From DRYS01 sp964491605 (GTDB lineage Archaea > Thermoproteota > CALKCG01 > B24 > DRYS01): a stretch of 64,000 nucleotides of DNA. Shown piece by piece: positions 26,033-34,216 of this stretch (position 1 is the stretch's first letter; each line of letters opens with the position of its first letter). The translations under genes were made by a program, and so were the position numbers. The notes below the pieces were generated by a model, which did no database searches, was not told the origin of the DNA, and saw only the letters and a program-made list of their open reading frames with translations. The stretch covers positions 11,316-75,315 of the forward strand of contig CAZBGY010000006.1 of assembly GCA_964491605.1 (NCBI GenBank), given 5' to 3'.

Positions 26033-26467
26033 TCAAAGGTCCAGTATAAACCTGCTCTTAACACCCTCCTCATCCCTATATACTCTCATCTGATGGTAGG
26101 TTACAGCTTTAACACCATTTTTCGATATATGCTTCTTAGGATCATATATCTCTCCTAGGATACGGGCTTTAAGCCTGTACACGTCATCCTCCTTCCTGAT
26201 ATATTCTACGTTTATCTTGGAAGCTATAAATCCATCTAGATCGACTATTATGAGTAGCTTCTCAAGCCAGTCGTATAGCAATGCTTCTAAGTCCTCGCCC
26301 TCGGCTTCGATTATCCTCTCCTCTCTCGGTTCTACTAAACTTATATCCGTTATAACTTCGAAGAAAGCTAAGCCTGCATTCTCATAGCATTCCTCATAGC
26401 TTTCACCGTAAGCTTCTATATAGGCATCGGCTAGATGCTCTAAAAATCTAAACCCACCCATATCCAC
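26033..26467 (-). CDS. archease
   Basis: A 144-residue archease that speeds up guanylylation and turnover of the RNA ligase RtcB, which joins exons after tRNA-splicing endonuclease cleavage. The signature features are FLEHLADAYIEAYG, DLEALLYDWLEKLL and the C-terminal GVKAVTYHQMRV with an acidic end. The start could be ATG 26467 or the in-frame ATG at 26461. It overlaps the upstream PGI/PMI gene by 20 bases. Its role in splicing is pertinent to the BHB intron proposed at 15876; rtcB itself is not in this window. Confidence 0.9.
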   Translation of the reverse strand: MDMGGFRFLEHLADAYIEAYGESYEECYENAGLAFFEVITDISLVEPREERIIEAEGEDLEALLYDWLEKLLIIVDLDGFIASKINVEYIRKEDDVYRLKARILGEIYDPKKHISKNGVKAVTYHQMRVYRDEEGVKSRFILDL

Positions 26468-27560
26468 CCTTCCCCGCTATTAACGTTCTAAGTTTATCCT
26501 TGAATTTAAGCCTTGCATTAAGCTCTGCCTTAAGCTTACTTATGATGGATATATCTCCTGGATCGACTCCTCTAAGTTCAGCTAGGTATAGGGAAGCCAT
26601 ATCCCCTATGTATACTAGACTAGCTATACAAGCTAACCTAGATGAACCGCCACTCCAAACTTCTATTAAATCTGAAACCTTACCATTCAGAAGCTGCCTA
26701 GTAATCTCCATCCTAACCTTAATCTCTTCAGGTTCCAACACAGATCTAAGAAGTATAATCGTAACATCGCCTGGTAAGAATCCGTTATCTTGATATGGTA
26801 CCACTTCGTTATGATGGGCTTCAGGTATCACAGCATCTACCGCGTAAACCTTACTATTCTCGTTAAATTGCGTCCTCCATCGGAATGCCACAGAGCTTAC
26901 AAGCTCCCACCCGTAAACTATAGGTAACCTACCGATCACCTTGTAAGCTATCTGCTTAGCTATATTGCCTTCACTAGGAGGTATCGATGGAGCTAATTTA
27001 CCTTTAAGCTCCTCTAGAATGTTTATGGTATCTTCAAGCTCATCCATGAATCTACCTGTCCTCAGTATATTTTGTTCAAGGAAAGCTAACGTTGAAGATA
27101 GCATAACGCCTAGAGCAGCTCTAGGCTGATAACCTTCAGGCACCTTTATATGAGGGGCATCTAAACTATGGCATAGCTCTTCCAGTAGACCCCCAGAACT
27201 TAACCCCACTATCCTAGCTCCGAGTTTAAAGGATCTATAAGCGATGCTTAGAGCTTCCTCGGTTTCACCCGAATAGCTTAAAGCAAATACAAGTGTATCT
27301 TCATCTACGAAGCCTGGTGGATAATATCCTCTAACTATGTATACAGGTATACGACACCAGCTTCTAAGCCAATCAGAAGCTAAGCCTCCTACGATGGCAG
27401 ATCCACCCATACCTGCGAATACTATACCTTTAGGCTTCCATCCATCAAAGTATCTTGATGCATCTGTTTTAAAGCCTATATCCGCTCCCATCCTATATTG
27501 ATCTACGGATTCAAACGTGGCTTTAAATACAGGGTTCAAGGTCATACTTCTACAATCCAT
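26448..27560 (-). CDS. bifunctional phosphoglucose/phosphomannose isomerase
   Basis: A 370-residue two-domain SIS protein that interconverts glucose-6-P or mannose-6-P with fructose-6-P, as known for crenarchaeal PGI/PMI. The first SIS domain has FAGMGGSAIVGGLASDWL (residues 49-66), and ALSYSGETEEAL (about 93-104) binds the sugar phosphate. The second domain includes VPYQDNGFLPGD. It leads an operon with archease. A 12-base tandem repeat lies directly before the ATG. Confidence 0.88.
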   Translation of the reverse strand: MDCRSMTLNPVFKATFESVDQYRMGADIGFKTDASRYFDGWKPKGIVFAGMGGSAIVGGLASDWLRSWCRIPVYIVRGYYPPGFVDEDTLVFALSYSGETEEALSIAYRSFKLGARIVGLSSGGLLEELCHSLDAPHIKVPEGYQPRAALGVMLSSTLAFLEQNILRTGRFMDELEDTINILEELKGKLAPSIPPSEGNIAKQIAYKVIGRLPIVYGWELVSSVAFRWRTQFNENSKVYAVDAVIPEAHHNEVVPYQDNGFLPGDVTIILLRSVLEPEEIKVRMEITRQLLNGKVSDLIEVWSGGSSRLACIASLVYIGDMASLYLAELRGVDPGDISIISKLKAELNARLKFKDKLRTLIAGKGGYGWV

Positions 27561-27583
27561 CTAGATCAGCTTCTAGATCAGCT
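27560..27583. repeat. 12-bp tandem duplication at the PGI/PMI start
   Basis: TCTAGATCAGCT occurs twice back to back, and the first base of the first copy is also the first base of the PGI/PMI start codon (minus strand). A TATA-like CTTTAAAG follows at about 27583-27589, so the repeat fills the space between TATA and the start codon. Confidence 0.6.
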
Positions 27584-27714
27584 TTAAAGTTTTATTTCAG
27601 GTAGTACTCTGCTTGAAACCTGCAAACCTATATGATCTAGATACTCGATAGCGTTAAATTAGGAAGTATCAGCTTATATCGTCAGGTGTAGTTGGCCTAG
27701 CGGAGGTATCACAA

Positions 27715-28734
27715 ATGTATTCCGATATATGTTCATCATGGGTTACGATGCTTTTCACTTTCATATTCTCATTCCTAACGACATTCATAGCGACACCTAG
27801 GATAGCCGAATTCAATAGACGGCATGGGATAGTAGGGATAGATTACCATAAGCCTAGTAAGCCTGAGATACCTGAGATGGGCGGTATATCGATGCTTGCC
27901 GGTCTATCTATATCAAGTATATTGCTTCTGTTATGGTATCCGTTAAGCTTCTGGCATACCATAAGCTTTCTCCTCGTAGCACTATCCGTCGGATGCGTAG
28001 GAATCATAGACGATCTTATAGGATTGAACGCTAAAATTAAGCCAATCCTAACATTTCTAGCTGGTTTAATACCTGTTATGCTCAATATGGTAGCCTATCC
28101 AAAGATCTACCAGGGCTATCTAAGCGTTCCGTTTGGTAGGATTAGGATAACTATACTATATAACCTCCTCCTTCCTCTTGGTATCGCTGTAGCCTCCAAT
28201 ACCATGAATATGTGCGATCCAGTTAACGGTGTTATGAGCGGCTCCTCGACGATAATATCTGCAACCCTACTGATAGCATCTATAGTTACAGGTAAATTCT
28301 ATGCTTCGCCCTACATAGCTTCGATCTTAGGATGCACTTTAGCCTTCTATATCTACAATAAATATCCGGCTAGAGTATTCCCAGGCGATACCGGTACTCT
28401 ATCGATAGGTGCGGCGATAGCTTATGCATCCGTTATAGGTGGATTAGAGTTCATAGCCTTAACGACTATGCTTACGCAGATACTTAACGCTCTATTCACC
28501 CTAATAAGCTTAGGAGGTTTCTTTGAAAGGAAGAGTATAAGCGAGAGACCCGTACAAGTGTTAGAAAATGGACTTATAACAGCTAATACTGATCCGATAG
28601 CTCCGATAACATTAACAAGGATGCTTACCGCCTCTAAACCTATGACCGAGAAGGAGATAGCATCCGCGTTTTTCATCCTTACGGGCTTCTCCTGCATCTT
28701 AGCTTTAATCTCTATACCGTTAATTCCTAGGTGA
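27715..28734 (+). CDS. MraY/WecA/AglH-type GlcNAc-1-phosphate transferase
   Basis: Polytopic membrane enzyme (339 aa, about ten helices). The family transfers a sugar-1-phosphate from UDP-sugar to a polyprenyl phosphate; in archaea it probably starts the dolichol-linked glycan used for N-glycosylation. Motifs include PEIPEMGGISMLAG, GIIDDLIGLNAKIK, NMCDPVNGVMSG (Pro-Val where most relatives have Gly-Phe/Ile) and FPGDTGTLSIGA. The next gene overlaps by 4 bases. Confidence 0.87.
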   Translation: MYSDICSSWVTMLFTFIFSFLTTFIATPRIAEFNRRHGIVGIDYHKPSKPEIPEMGGISMLAGLSISSILLLLWYPLSFWHTISFLLVALSVGCVGIIDDLIGLNAKIKPILTFLAGLIPVMLNMVAYPKIYQGYLSVPFGRIRITILYNLLLPLGIAVASNTMNMCDPVNGVMSGSSTIISATLLIASIVTGKFYASPYIASILGCTLAFYIYNKYPARVFPGDTGTLSIGAAIAYASVIGGLEFIALTTMLTQILNALFTLISLGGFFERKSISERPVQVLENGLITANTDPIAPITLTRMLTASKPMTEKEIASAFFILTGFSCILALISIPLIPR

Positions 28735-29012
28735 AACTAATTATGGTACGACTAGGATTTCTTCTAAACATAGCCTTCGCTTGGATCCTTTTGATAGTGC
28801 TATCCTACTTAACGGTTAACATAATAGCAGGATTTACTCTCTCAGATGGATATCTATTCAAGTTTATCGAAGCTTTATTGAAAGCTTCATCAGTAGCTAT
28901 ACTACTAGCTTTATGGTTGTATATATGGAAGAAGCTTTCCAAGATGTATTTCGAAAAACTCTTGAAAGATAGGATATCGACTCTTGGTGATAGTTTAGCT
29001 AGGGATCGATAG
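28731..29012 (+). CDS. small two-helix membrane protein, unknown
   Basis: Not recognised. A 93-residue protein with two predicted membrane helices (about residues 8-33 and 46-66) and a basic cytoplasmic tail (KKLSKMYFEKLLKDR). It overlaps the preceding transferase gene by 4 bases (ATGA-type coupling with GTGAAACTA), so it is probably co-translated and may be an accessory to that membrane enzyme. Confidence 0.65.
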   Translation: MKLIMVRLGFLLNIAFAWILLIVLSYLTVNIIAGFTLSDGYLFKFIEALLKASSVAILLALWLYIWKKLSKMYFEKLLKDRISTLGDSLARDR

Positions 29013-29087
29013 CCTCCGGCTACTTATTGAATGCATACTAGCGATATAGTTATAAGTCTCCATTACATCTTCTACCGGTGTACCGAT

Positions 29088-29555
29088 ATGCCTAGCTGGG
29101 AGTACTCTCTTAAATCGCTGAACCTGGATCCTGAGAGAACCGCTATAGCGTCGCTTAGAGATGTAGATATAAGTTTGAAGAAAGCTGTGGAGGTTTGTAC
29201 CTCACTAAAAGGATTATCTCTAGAGGAGGCTAGAAGGCTTTTGAGGGATGTCATAGCTTTGAAGCAGCCTATACCATACAGACGGTATTTCAAGAAGGGT
29301 TCACATAAACGTCAGCTTCAAGGATGGCATAGCGGAGGATATCCTGTAAAAGTATGCCGATATATGCTTAAACTGCTAGATTCTGTCGAAGCTAACGCTG
29401 AGCATAAGGGTCTAGATACCAGTAGGCTGGTTATAGTCCATGCCGCAGCTCAGAAAGGTAGGCGGATACCTAGATATATGCCTAGAGCCTTTGGTAGAGC
29501 TACTAGATGGGGTAGGCAGCTAGTACATGTGGAGATAGCTGTCCGTGAGGTATGA
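29088..29555 (+). CDS. rpl22: 50S ribosomal protein L22 (uL22)
   Basis: A 155-residue protein lining the exit tunnel. Archaeal signatures are MPSWEYSLKSLN, DVIALKQPIPYRRY, GGYPVKVCRYMLKLL, ANAEHKGLD and MPRAFGRATRWGR. I choose the ATG at 29088 because homologues start with MP(R/S)WxYS; an in-frame ATG at 29031 would add 19 residues without family support. Unusually, no S19, S3 or L29 gene is adjacent, although archaeal rpl22 normally sits in that ribosomal cluster. Confidence 0.92.
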   Translation: MPSWEYSLKSLNLDPERTAIASLRDVDISLKKAVEVCTSLKGLSLEEARRLLRDVIALKQPIPYRRYFKKGSHKRQLQGWHSGGYPVKVCRYMLKLLDSVEANAEHKGLDTSRLVIVHAAAQKGRRIPRYMPRAFGRATRWGRQLVHVEIAVREV

Positions 29556-29699
29556 TGGTAGATTCACCGCATTTAGCAGAAGCCTCCAGGATAAGCTGCG
29601 GCCTTTTACACGTATCGGTTCTCAAAGTTTTAAACATTGAATACGCATTCTAAGAATAGATCTAGCTAACGGAGAGCTCTAAGCTTAGGTGTATAGGGT

Positions 29700-30245
29700 A
29701 TGCAGCCTGAGAAGGGTGGATATGTATTCGAGGAGCTTGGATGCACCATTTCAGAGGAGGAATCAGAGCAGGTGGAAAAAGAGCTTAAGCTTCTTACGTT
29801 CGAGAAGAGGATCCTTGAAGAGATTCTATTCAGTATACAGAATGATGAATCTTTCAGATCTATAGATCCCACCGATAGAGAGAAAATCTATAGGAAATAC
29901 GAAGATCAACTTAGATCCATCGAGGAGCGTATGAATAAATATAAACTCATAGTTAAGCTTAGGAGACTTGAACTTGGTAGGATGAAGCTTCTCGATACAC
30001 TGAAAGATAGACTCGAATATATAGATAGAGAGATTAGAGAGCTTCGCTCCGCTCTAGGTAAACAGAGGAAGGAAACTAGACCTAAACCTGAAGTCGTAGA
30101 CTCGAAGCAAACTAAAAGCCGTACAATCGAAGCTAAACAAGTTGAAGTGGTAGAGCATGTTGAAGAAAAAGATGAGCTTCAAAAACTTCAGGAAGACATA
30201 ATAGCTACCCTGGAAAAGCTTGAACAACTAGATTTGGAGCTCTAA
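29700..30245 (+). CDS. coiled-coil protein, unknown
   Basis: Not recognised. The 181-residue, highly charged protein is almost all helix, with heptad-like stretches at about residues 18-48 and 60-122. A Lys/Pro/Gln-rich linker (about 122-150) leads to a final helix LQEDIIATLEKLEQLDLEL. There are no cysteines other than one near the N-terminus and no membrane segment. It could be a structural or adaptor protein. It ends 6 bases before the convergent thioredoxin gene. Confidence 0.65.
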   Translation: MQPEKGGYVFEELGCTISEEESEQVEKELKLLTFEKRILEEILFSIQNDESFRSIDPTDREKIYRKYEDQLRSIEERMNKYKLIVKLRRLELGRMKLLDTLKDRLEYIDREIRELRSALGKQRKETRPKPEVVDSKQTKSRTIEAKQVEVVEHVEEKDELQKLQEDIIATLEKLEQLDLEL

Positions 30246-30251
30246 CATCCC

Positions 30252-30608
30252 CTAACCTCCTAAATACTTATCGAGTATCCTCTTAAGCTTATCCTTAGAT
30301 AGAAGCCCTTCTATACGCTCCACGAGTACCCTATCCTTGAATACTAGAATCGTAGGAACAGCCATTATATTGTAGGATACTGCTAGAATCCTTCCTAAAG
30401 GTTTATCTACGTTAACCTTACCGAACGATACCCTCCCGCTATACTCCGAAGCTAGCTCTTCTATAACAGGTGCTAGTAGCCTGCAAGGCATACACCATTC
30501 AGCCCAAAAATCTACGACGATAACTCCATCCCTACCTATAAACCTCCTGAAATTCTCAAGTCCAGCATCACCTAGCTCTCGTATAGACTCCATATTTATC
30601 CCCTCCAT
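30252..30608 (-). CDS. trxA: thioredoxin
   Basis: Classical thioredoxin fold with the active-site motif WAEWCMPC and downstream VNVDKPLGRILAVSYNIMAVPTILVFKD containing the cis-proline. The active site CMPC replaces the common CGPC. The ATG at 30608 follows directly on the stop of the glycerate kinase gene, but GGAGGGG sits about 6 bases before the in-frame ATG at 30593, which is the more likely start (113 aa). Translationally coupled to the upstream kinase gene. Confidence 0.92.
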   Translation of the reverse strand: MEGINMESIRELGDAGLENFRRFIGRDGVIVVDFWAEWCMPCRLLAPVIEELASEYSGRVSFGKVNVDKPLGRILAVSYNIMAVPTILVFKDRVLVERIEGLLSKDKLKRILDKYLGG

Positions 30609-31994
30609 CTAGACTGCAACCATAACCATTATATCGTTCACATTAGTCCCAGTAGGTCCGGTGAATATGCAATCTCCAAGCTTAGAGAAAAAGCTATAGC
30701 TATCATTCCTATCCAGATATTCTTCAGGTTTTAAGCCTAGCGTTAAAGCCTTATCATATGTATACCCGTCAGCTATAGCTCCAGCTGCATCTGTGATCCC
30801 GTCAACTCCATCTGTTCCTATAGAAGCCATAGCTACACCTTTAAGCCCCCTAATTTTTATCGAAGCAGCTAGAACTAATTCTTGGTTCCTACCGCCAACT
30901 CCATCACCGGTAACGGTAACCGTAGTCTCCCCCCCGGCTAGTATAACCGTAGGTCTAAGGGTAGGCTTACCTTTTAGAGCTACACCCTTTAATATCCCTG
31001 CTAACGTGTAGCCTACGTATCTAGCCTCCCCCTCGATATAGGATGAGAGATTAACAGCGTTATAACCCATATTCACGGCATCTCTCTCCATCTCCTCTAA
31101 AGCTATAGAGTTACCGGCTATGATGTAATTATGGACTTTATCGAATATACGATCGCCAGGTTTAGGCGTCTCAGGTAGTATACCTGCACAGCCTAATTCT
31201 ATAACTCTCCTCACGCTATCCGGTATAGAATCCCATACCTTATATCTTTGAAGAACGCTTTTAGCATACTCATAAGTAGTCGTATCCGGAGTTGTAGGAC
31301 CAGAAGCTATAGTATCCAGCCTATCCCCTACTACATCCGATATTATGAGCGATACGATGGTAGCTGGGTAAGCTGCAGCCGCTAATCTACCACCCTTAAC
31401 TTGCGATAAATGCTTCCTTACAGCGTTGACATCCTCTATAGGAGCACCGCATCTAAGTAGAATCATCGTAAGCTTTTGCAGATCCTCTATAGATACGCCA
31501 TCCACAGGTTTAGACATTAAAGCTGATCCCCCACCAGATAGTAGGCAGAAAACCAATGTATTCTCATCCACGTTTCTAAGCATATCCAGCATGACTGAAA
31601 CACCTTTAACACCGCCTTCATCTGGTATAGGGTGTCCAGCTTCATTAAGGTTAATCCTCTTAACGTTATACAGCCTCGATACTCCTCTAGGTACGTTAAC
31701 TATCCCATCCTCTATACGTTCACCGAGTATTTCTTCCAACGCTTCAGCCATAGCCCCCGAAGCTTTACCGCCGCCGATAACCAGTATCCTACGATACTTT
31801 GTAAGATCATAAGTGACGCCCATGATCGACAGCTTATCCTTATAAACTGTTAGATTCCTTCTAACAGCAATTCTAGGATCGGATGCTTCTAAAGCATTCT
31901 CCACGAGCTTTATCACAACCTCTCTAGCAGTTCTATCCTCCTCGCATACAGCATTACCTATTATACGCTCAGGCTGTCTAATCCTCATATCCAA
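30609..31994 (-). CDS. gckA: glycerate 2-kinase (DUF4147/GckA type)
   Basis: A 461-residue kinase that converts glycerate to 2-phosphoglycerate in the branched archaeal Entner-Doudoroff pathway. Visible motifs are ILVIGGGKASGAMAEALEE near residue 69, VFCLLSGGGSALM near residue 148, LIISDVVGDRLDTIASGPT near residue 217, and a C-terminal ILAGGETTVTVTGDGVGGRNQELVL. It could take its substrate from a glyceraldehyde-oxidising AOR such as the one in this window. Coupled to the following thioredoxin gene. Confidence 0.9.
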   Translation of the reverse strand: MDMRIRQPERIIGNAVCEEDRTAREVVIKLVENALEASDPRIAVRRNLTVYKDKLSIMGVTYDLTKYRRILVIGGGKASGAMAEALEEILGERIEDGIVNVPRGVSRLYNVKRINLNEAGHPIPDEGGVKGVSVMLDMLRNVDENTLVFCLLSGGGSALMSKPVDGVSIEDLQKLTMILLRCGAPIEDVNAVRKHLSQVKGGRLAAAAYPATIVSLIISDVVGDRLDTIASGPTTPDTTTYEYAKSVLQRYKVWDSIPDSVRRVIELGCAGILPETPKPGDRIFDKVHNYIIAGNSIALEEMERDAVNMGYNAVNLSSYIEGEARYVGYTLAGILKGVALKGKPTLRPTVILAGGETTVTVTGDGVGGRNQELVLAASIKIRGLKGVAMASIGTDGVDGITDAAGAIADGYTYDKALTLGLKPEEYLDRNDSYSFFSKLGDCIFTGPTGTNVNDIMVMVAV

Positions 31995-32055
31995 TTAAGG
32001 TAGGAGGCTGAAGCGAAGCTCTTAAATCTATCCTTGAGAGTATTTAGGTTTAGCC

Positions 32056-32601
32056 GTGTTAACCTATTTATTATACGGTTCAACCTCGCTCGAAAGAAAT
32101 AGACTTCTAATAGGATTACTGGTATCGATAAGCGTAGGAACCTTAGCTCTCATAATCGCCGAGGATATAGCGGATATAGGTATAGCATTAGGAGCATTCC
32201 TAGGCGGATTGATAGCCGGTAGATTCGCTATCAAACCGTTAAGCGGCGGATCAAGAGGAGCGGCTGTAGGCGTATTAAGTCTCCTCATATACTACTTCTT
32301 CATAGTTCCGATGCTCTATATGGCTAGACTTATAACGATACCTGAAATCGAGCCATCGACATCGGAGATTATCGTAGCATGGATAATAACTATACTAGAG
32401 CTTGTAGGTGTAGGGTTCGTGGGCGGAATCGCTGGCTATTACATGACTGCAGGTATTAAGCCTGCCGTGAAGCAGCCTCCTGAAGTCAAACCTACCATAC
32501 CTAGCCTATCGAGATGTCCTAGGTGCGGTGCAATCCTACCCGTCGAAGCTATCTATTGTCCACAATGTGGATTAAAGGTTAGGGATATCAGACCCGTCTG
32601 A
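32056..32601 (+). CDS. membrane protein with C-terminal zinc ribbon
   Basis: Not recognised as a specific family. A 181-residue protein with four likely membrane helices (about residues 16-33, 36-56, 73-90 and 106-130), a proline-rich linker (KQPPEVKPTIPS) and a cytosolic zinc ribbon of CPRCG...CPQCG type. Such tails are common in archaeal membrane proteins of unknown role. The stop overlaps the 3' end of nadC by 14 bases. Confidence 0.7.
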   Translation: MLTYLLYGSTSLERNRLLIGLLVSISVGTLALIIAEDIADIGIALGAFLGGLIAGRFAIKPLSGGSRGAAVGVLSLLIYYFFIVPMLYMARLITIPEIEPSTSEIIVAWIITILELVGVGFVGGIAGYYMTAGIKPAVKQPPEVKPTIPSLSRCPRCGAILPVEAIYCPQCGLKVRDIRPV

Positions 32602-33469
32602 CATCTAAGCTTAAATCTATAGCTTTAACGGAGTGGGTTAACCTACCGAGCGATACCACATCGATACCTTTAGATGCATATTCGACTATATTTCCTTCAT
32701 CGATACCCCCAGATACCTCTAAGATAACCTTCCCCCTTAACCCCCTCTCTTCTAGTAGCTTTACAGCTTCCTCCACCATATCTATCGTGAAGTTATCGAG
32801 CATAATTATGTCAGCTCCAGCTTCCGCAGCCTCCACAGCTTCTTCGACGTTAGTTACCTCTACCTCGATCTTATATGTAAATCCGGCGTTAACTCTAGCT
32901 TTCTCCACAGCCTTCCTAACCGATCCTACTAGAGCTATATGGTTATCCTTGATCAATATCGTATCCTCAAGTCTAAGCCTATGAGTATCTCCTCCCCCGA
33001 TCTTCACAGCCTTCTTATCCAAGTACCTAAGGCCGGGTGGAATTTTACGCGTAGCAGCTACTCTAACGTTCAATCCAGCCTCCCTAACCTTATCGACGAT
33101 TTTACGTGTAGCCGTAGCTATACCGCACATACGTGAGAGTATATTGAGCATCGTCCTCTCTATAACTAGCATACTTCTTGCATCCCCCCTAAGCTTAAGC
33201 AATATATCACCCTTACTAAACCTCTCCCCATCTTTCAAGCTATACTCTACTTTCAAACCTATAGTCTCCGCTAAGATACGGGCCTCCTCCAATCCTGCCG
33301 CTACTCCATCCTCCTTAGCCACAACAACCCCCTCAGCTTCTACCCCCTCATCTATGAGGAGAGATGTAGTCACATCTGTTAATCCTAAATCCTCCTCCAA
33401 GAACCTCAGAAGCATGCCTGCGATCACAGGTTTAGGAAGCCACATCTCGCTATATACCCTCCCAAACAC
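32588..33469 (-). CDS. nadC: nicotinate-nucleotide pyrophosphorylase (quinolinate phosphoribosyltransferase)
   Basis: Converts quinolinate and PRPP to nicotinate mononucleotide in de novo NAD synthesis (293 aa). Family features are EEDLGLTDVTTSLL, ERTMLNILSRMCGIATATR, ATRKIPPGLRYLDKKAVKIGGG-type substrate residues, HRLRLEDTILIKDNHI, and EVTNVEEAVEAAEAGADIIMLDN. A likely upstream partner, aspartate dehydrogenase nadX, lies at 58.7-59.5 kb. nadA is not in view. Confidence 0.95.
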   Translation of the reverse strand: MFGRVYSEMWLPKPVIAGMLLRFLEEDLGLTDVTTSLLIDEGVEAEGVVVAKEDGVAAGLEEARILAETIGLKVEYSLKDGERFSKGDILLKLRGDARSMLVIERTMLNILSRMCGIATATRKIVDKVREAGLNVRVAATRKIPPGLRYLDKKAVKIGGGDTHRLRLEDTILIKDNHIALVGSVRKAVEKARVNAGFTYKIEVEVTNVEEAVEAAEAGADIIMLDNFTIDMVEEAVKLLEERGLRGKVILEVSGGIDEGNIVEYASKGIDVVSLGRLTHSVKAIDLSLDVRRV

Positions 33470-33529
33470 TATGACGTAAACCTTAAACTTTCCTGTAGAT
33501 AACCATATCGTATCAGGTGTAGAGGGGGT

Positions 33530-34216
33530 ACGAAAGTAGCTTTAGCATTCTCCGGTGGCAAGGAGAGTGTTTACACAGCATGGATCCTTCTATCTCAGGG
33601 ATTCGAACTAGTCTTATTTACGATCCAACCAGAGGCTGATGGATCATGGATATTTCACTATCCAAACTCAGATTGGACATGGCTTCAATCAGAAGCCCTA
33701 GGCTTACCATGGATAAGATGCGTAAGCGGTGTGGGAAAGAAGGAAGAATTGGAAGCTTTAAGAAGCGTGGTCAAGGAAGCTGTGAGATCGTGGGATGTTA
33801 AGGCTTTAGCTTCAGGGGTAGTGTACAGCTGGTATCAGATGAATATCTTCCAGATGGTCTCAGATGATTTCGGGTTAAAACTCTATACACCGCTATGGGG
33901 TAAAAATCCGTTCAAATTACTGTTAGAAGAGATAGAATCGGGTATGGAGATCATAATTACAGGTGTAGCCGCAGAGGGTTTAGATGAAAGCTGGTTAGGT
34001 GTAAAACTGGATTACGATACCGTAGAACGATTGCGGAAGTTGAACGTTAAATATGGATTAAGCCCTATAGGTGAAGGTGGAGAGATGGAGACCTTCATAG
34101 TGGATGCCCCATTCTTCAAACATAGGATCCTTATAAAAAACTTCAAGAAAGTTTGGAAAAATATGAGCGGGTATATCGATATAGAGGAAGCCATACTACA
34201 ACCTAAACTTCTCTGA
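33530..34216 (+). CDS. Dph6-like ATP-pyrophosphatase (diphthine-ammonia ligase family), no canonical start
   Basis: Adenine-nucleotide alpha-hydrolase with PP-loop FSGGKES (codons 33548-33568). The MJ0570/Dph6 family makes the final amide of diphthamide on EF2, or acts on a related substrate. About 229 aa from 33530. The open frame begins after a stop at 33500 and contains no ATG, GTG or TTG until the GTG at 33731, which would delete the whole PP-loop. ACG at 33530 (giving x-KVALAFSGGKES), or GTA at 33536, follows a purine-rich GAGGGGGT. The start is therefore unusual or there is a base error. Convergent overlap of 14 bases with the deaminase gene. Confidence 0.75.
   Translation, partial: TKVALAFSGGKESVYTAWILLSQGFELVLFTIQPEADGSWIFHYPNSDWTWLQSEALGLPWIRCVSGVGKKEELEALRSVVKEAVRSWDVKALASGVVYSWYQMNIFQMVSDDFGLKLYTPLWGKNPFKLLLEEIESGMEIIITGVAAEGLDESWLGVKLDYDTVERLRKLNVKYGLSPIGEGGEMETFIVDAPFFKHRILIKNFKKVWKNMSGYIDIEEAILQPKLL

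Noticed and set aside
25815..26036. Minus-strand 73-codon open frame
   Set aside because: Composition and codon pattern are not protein-like, it carries no recognised motif, and it lies within the hairpin-rich noncoding block.
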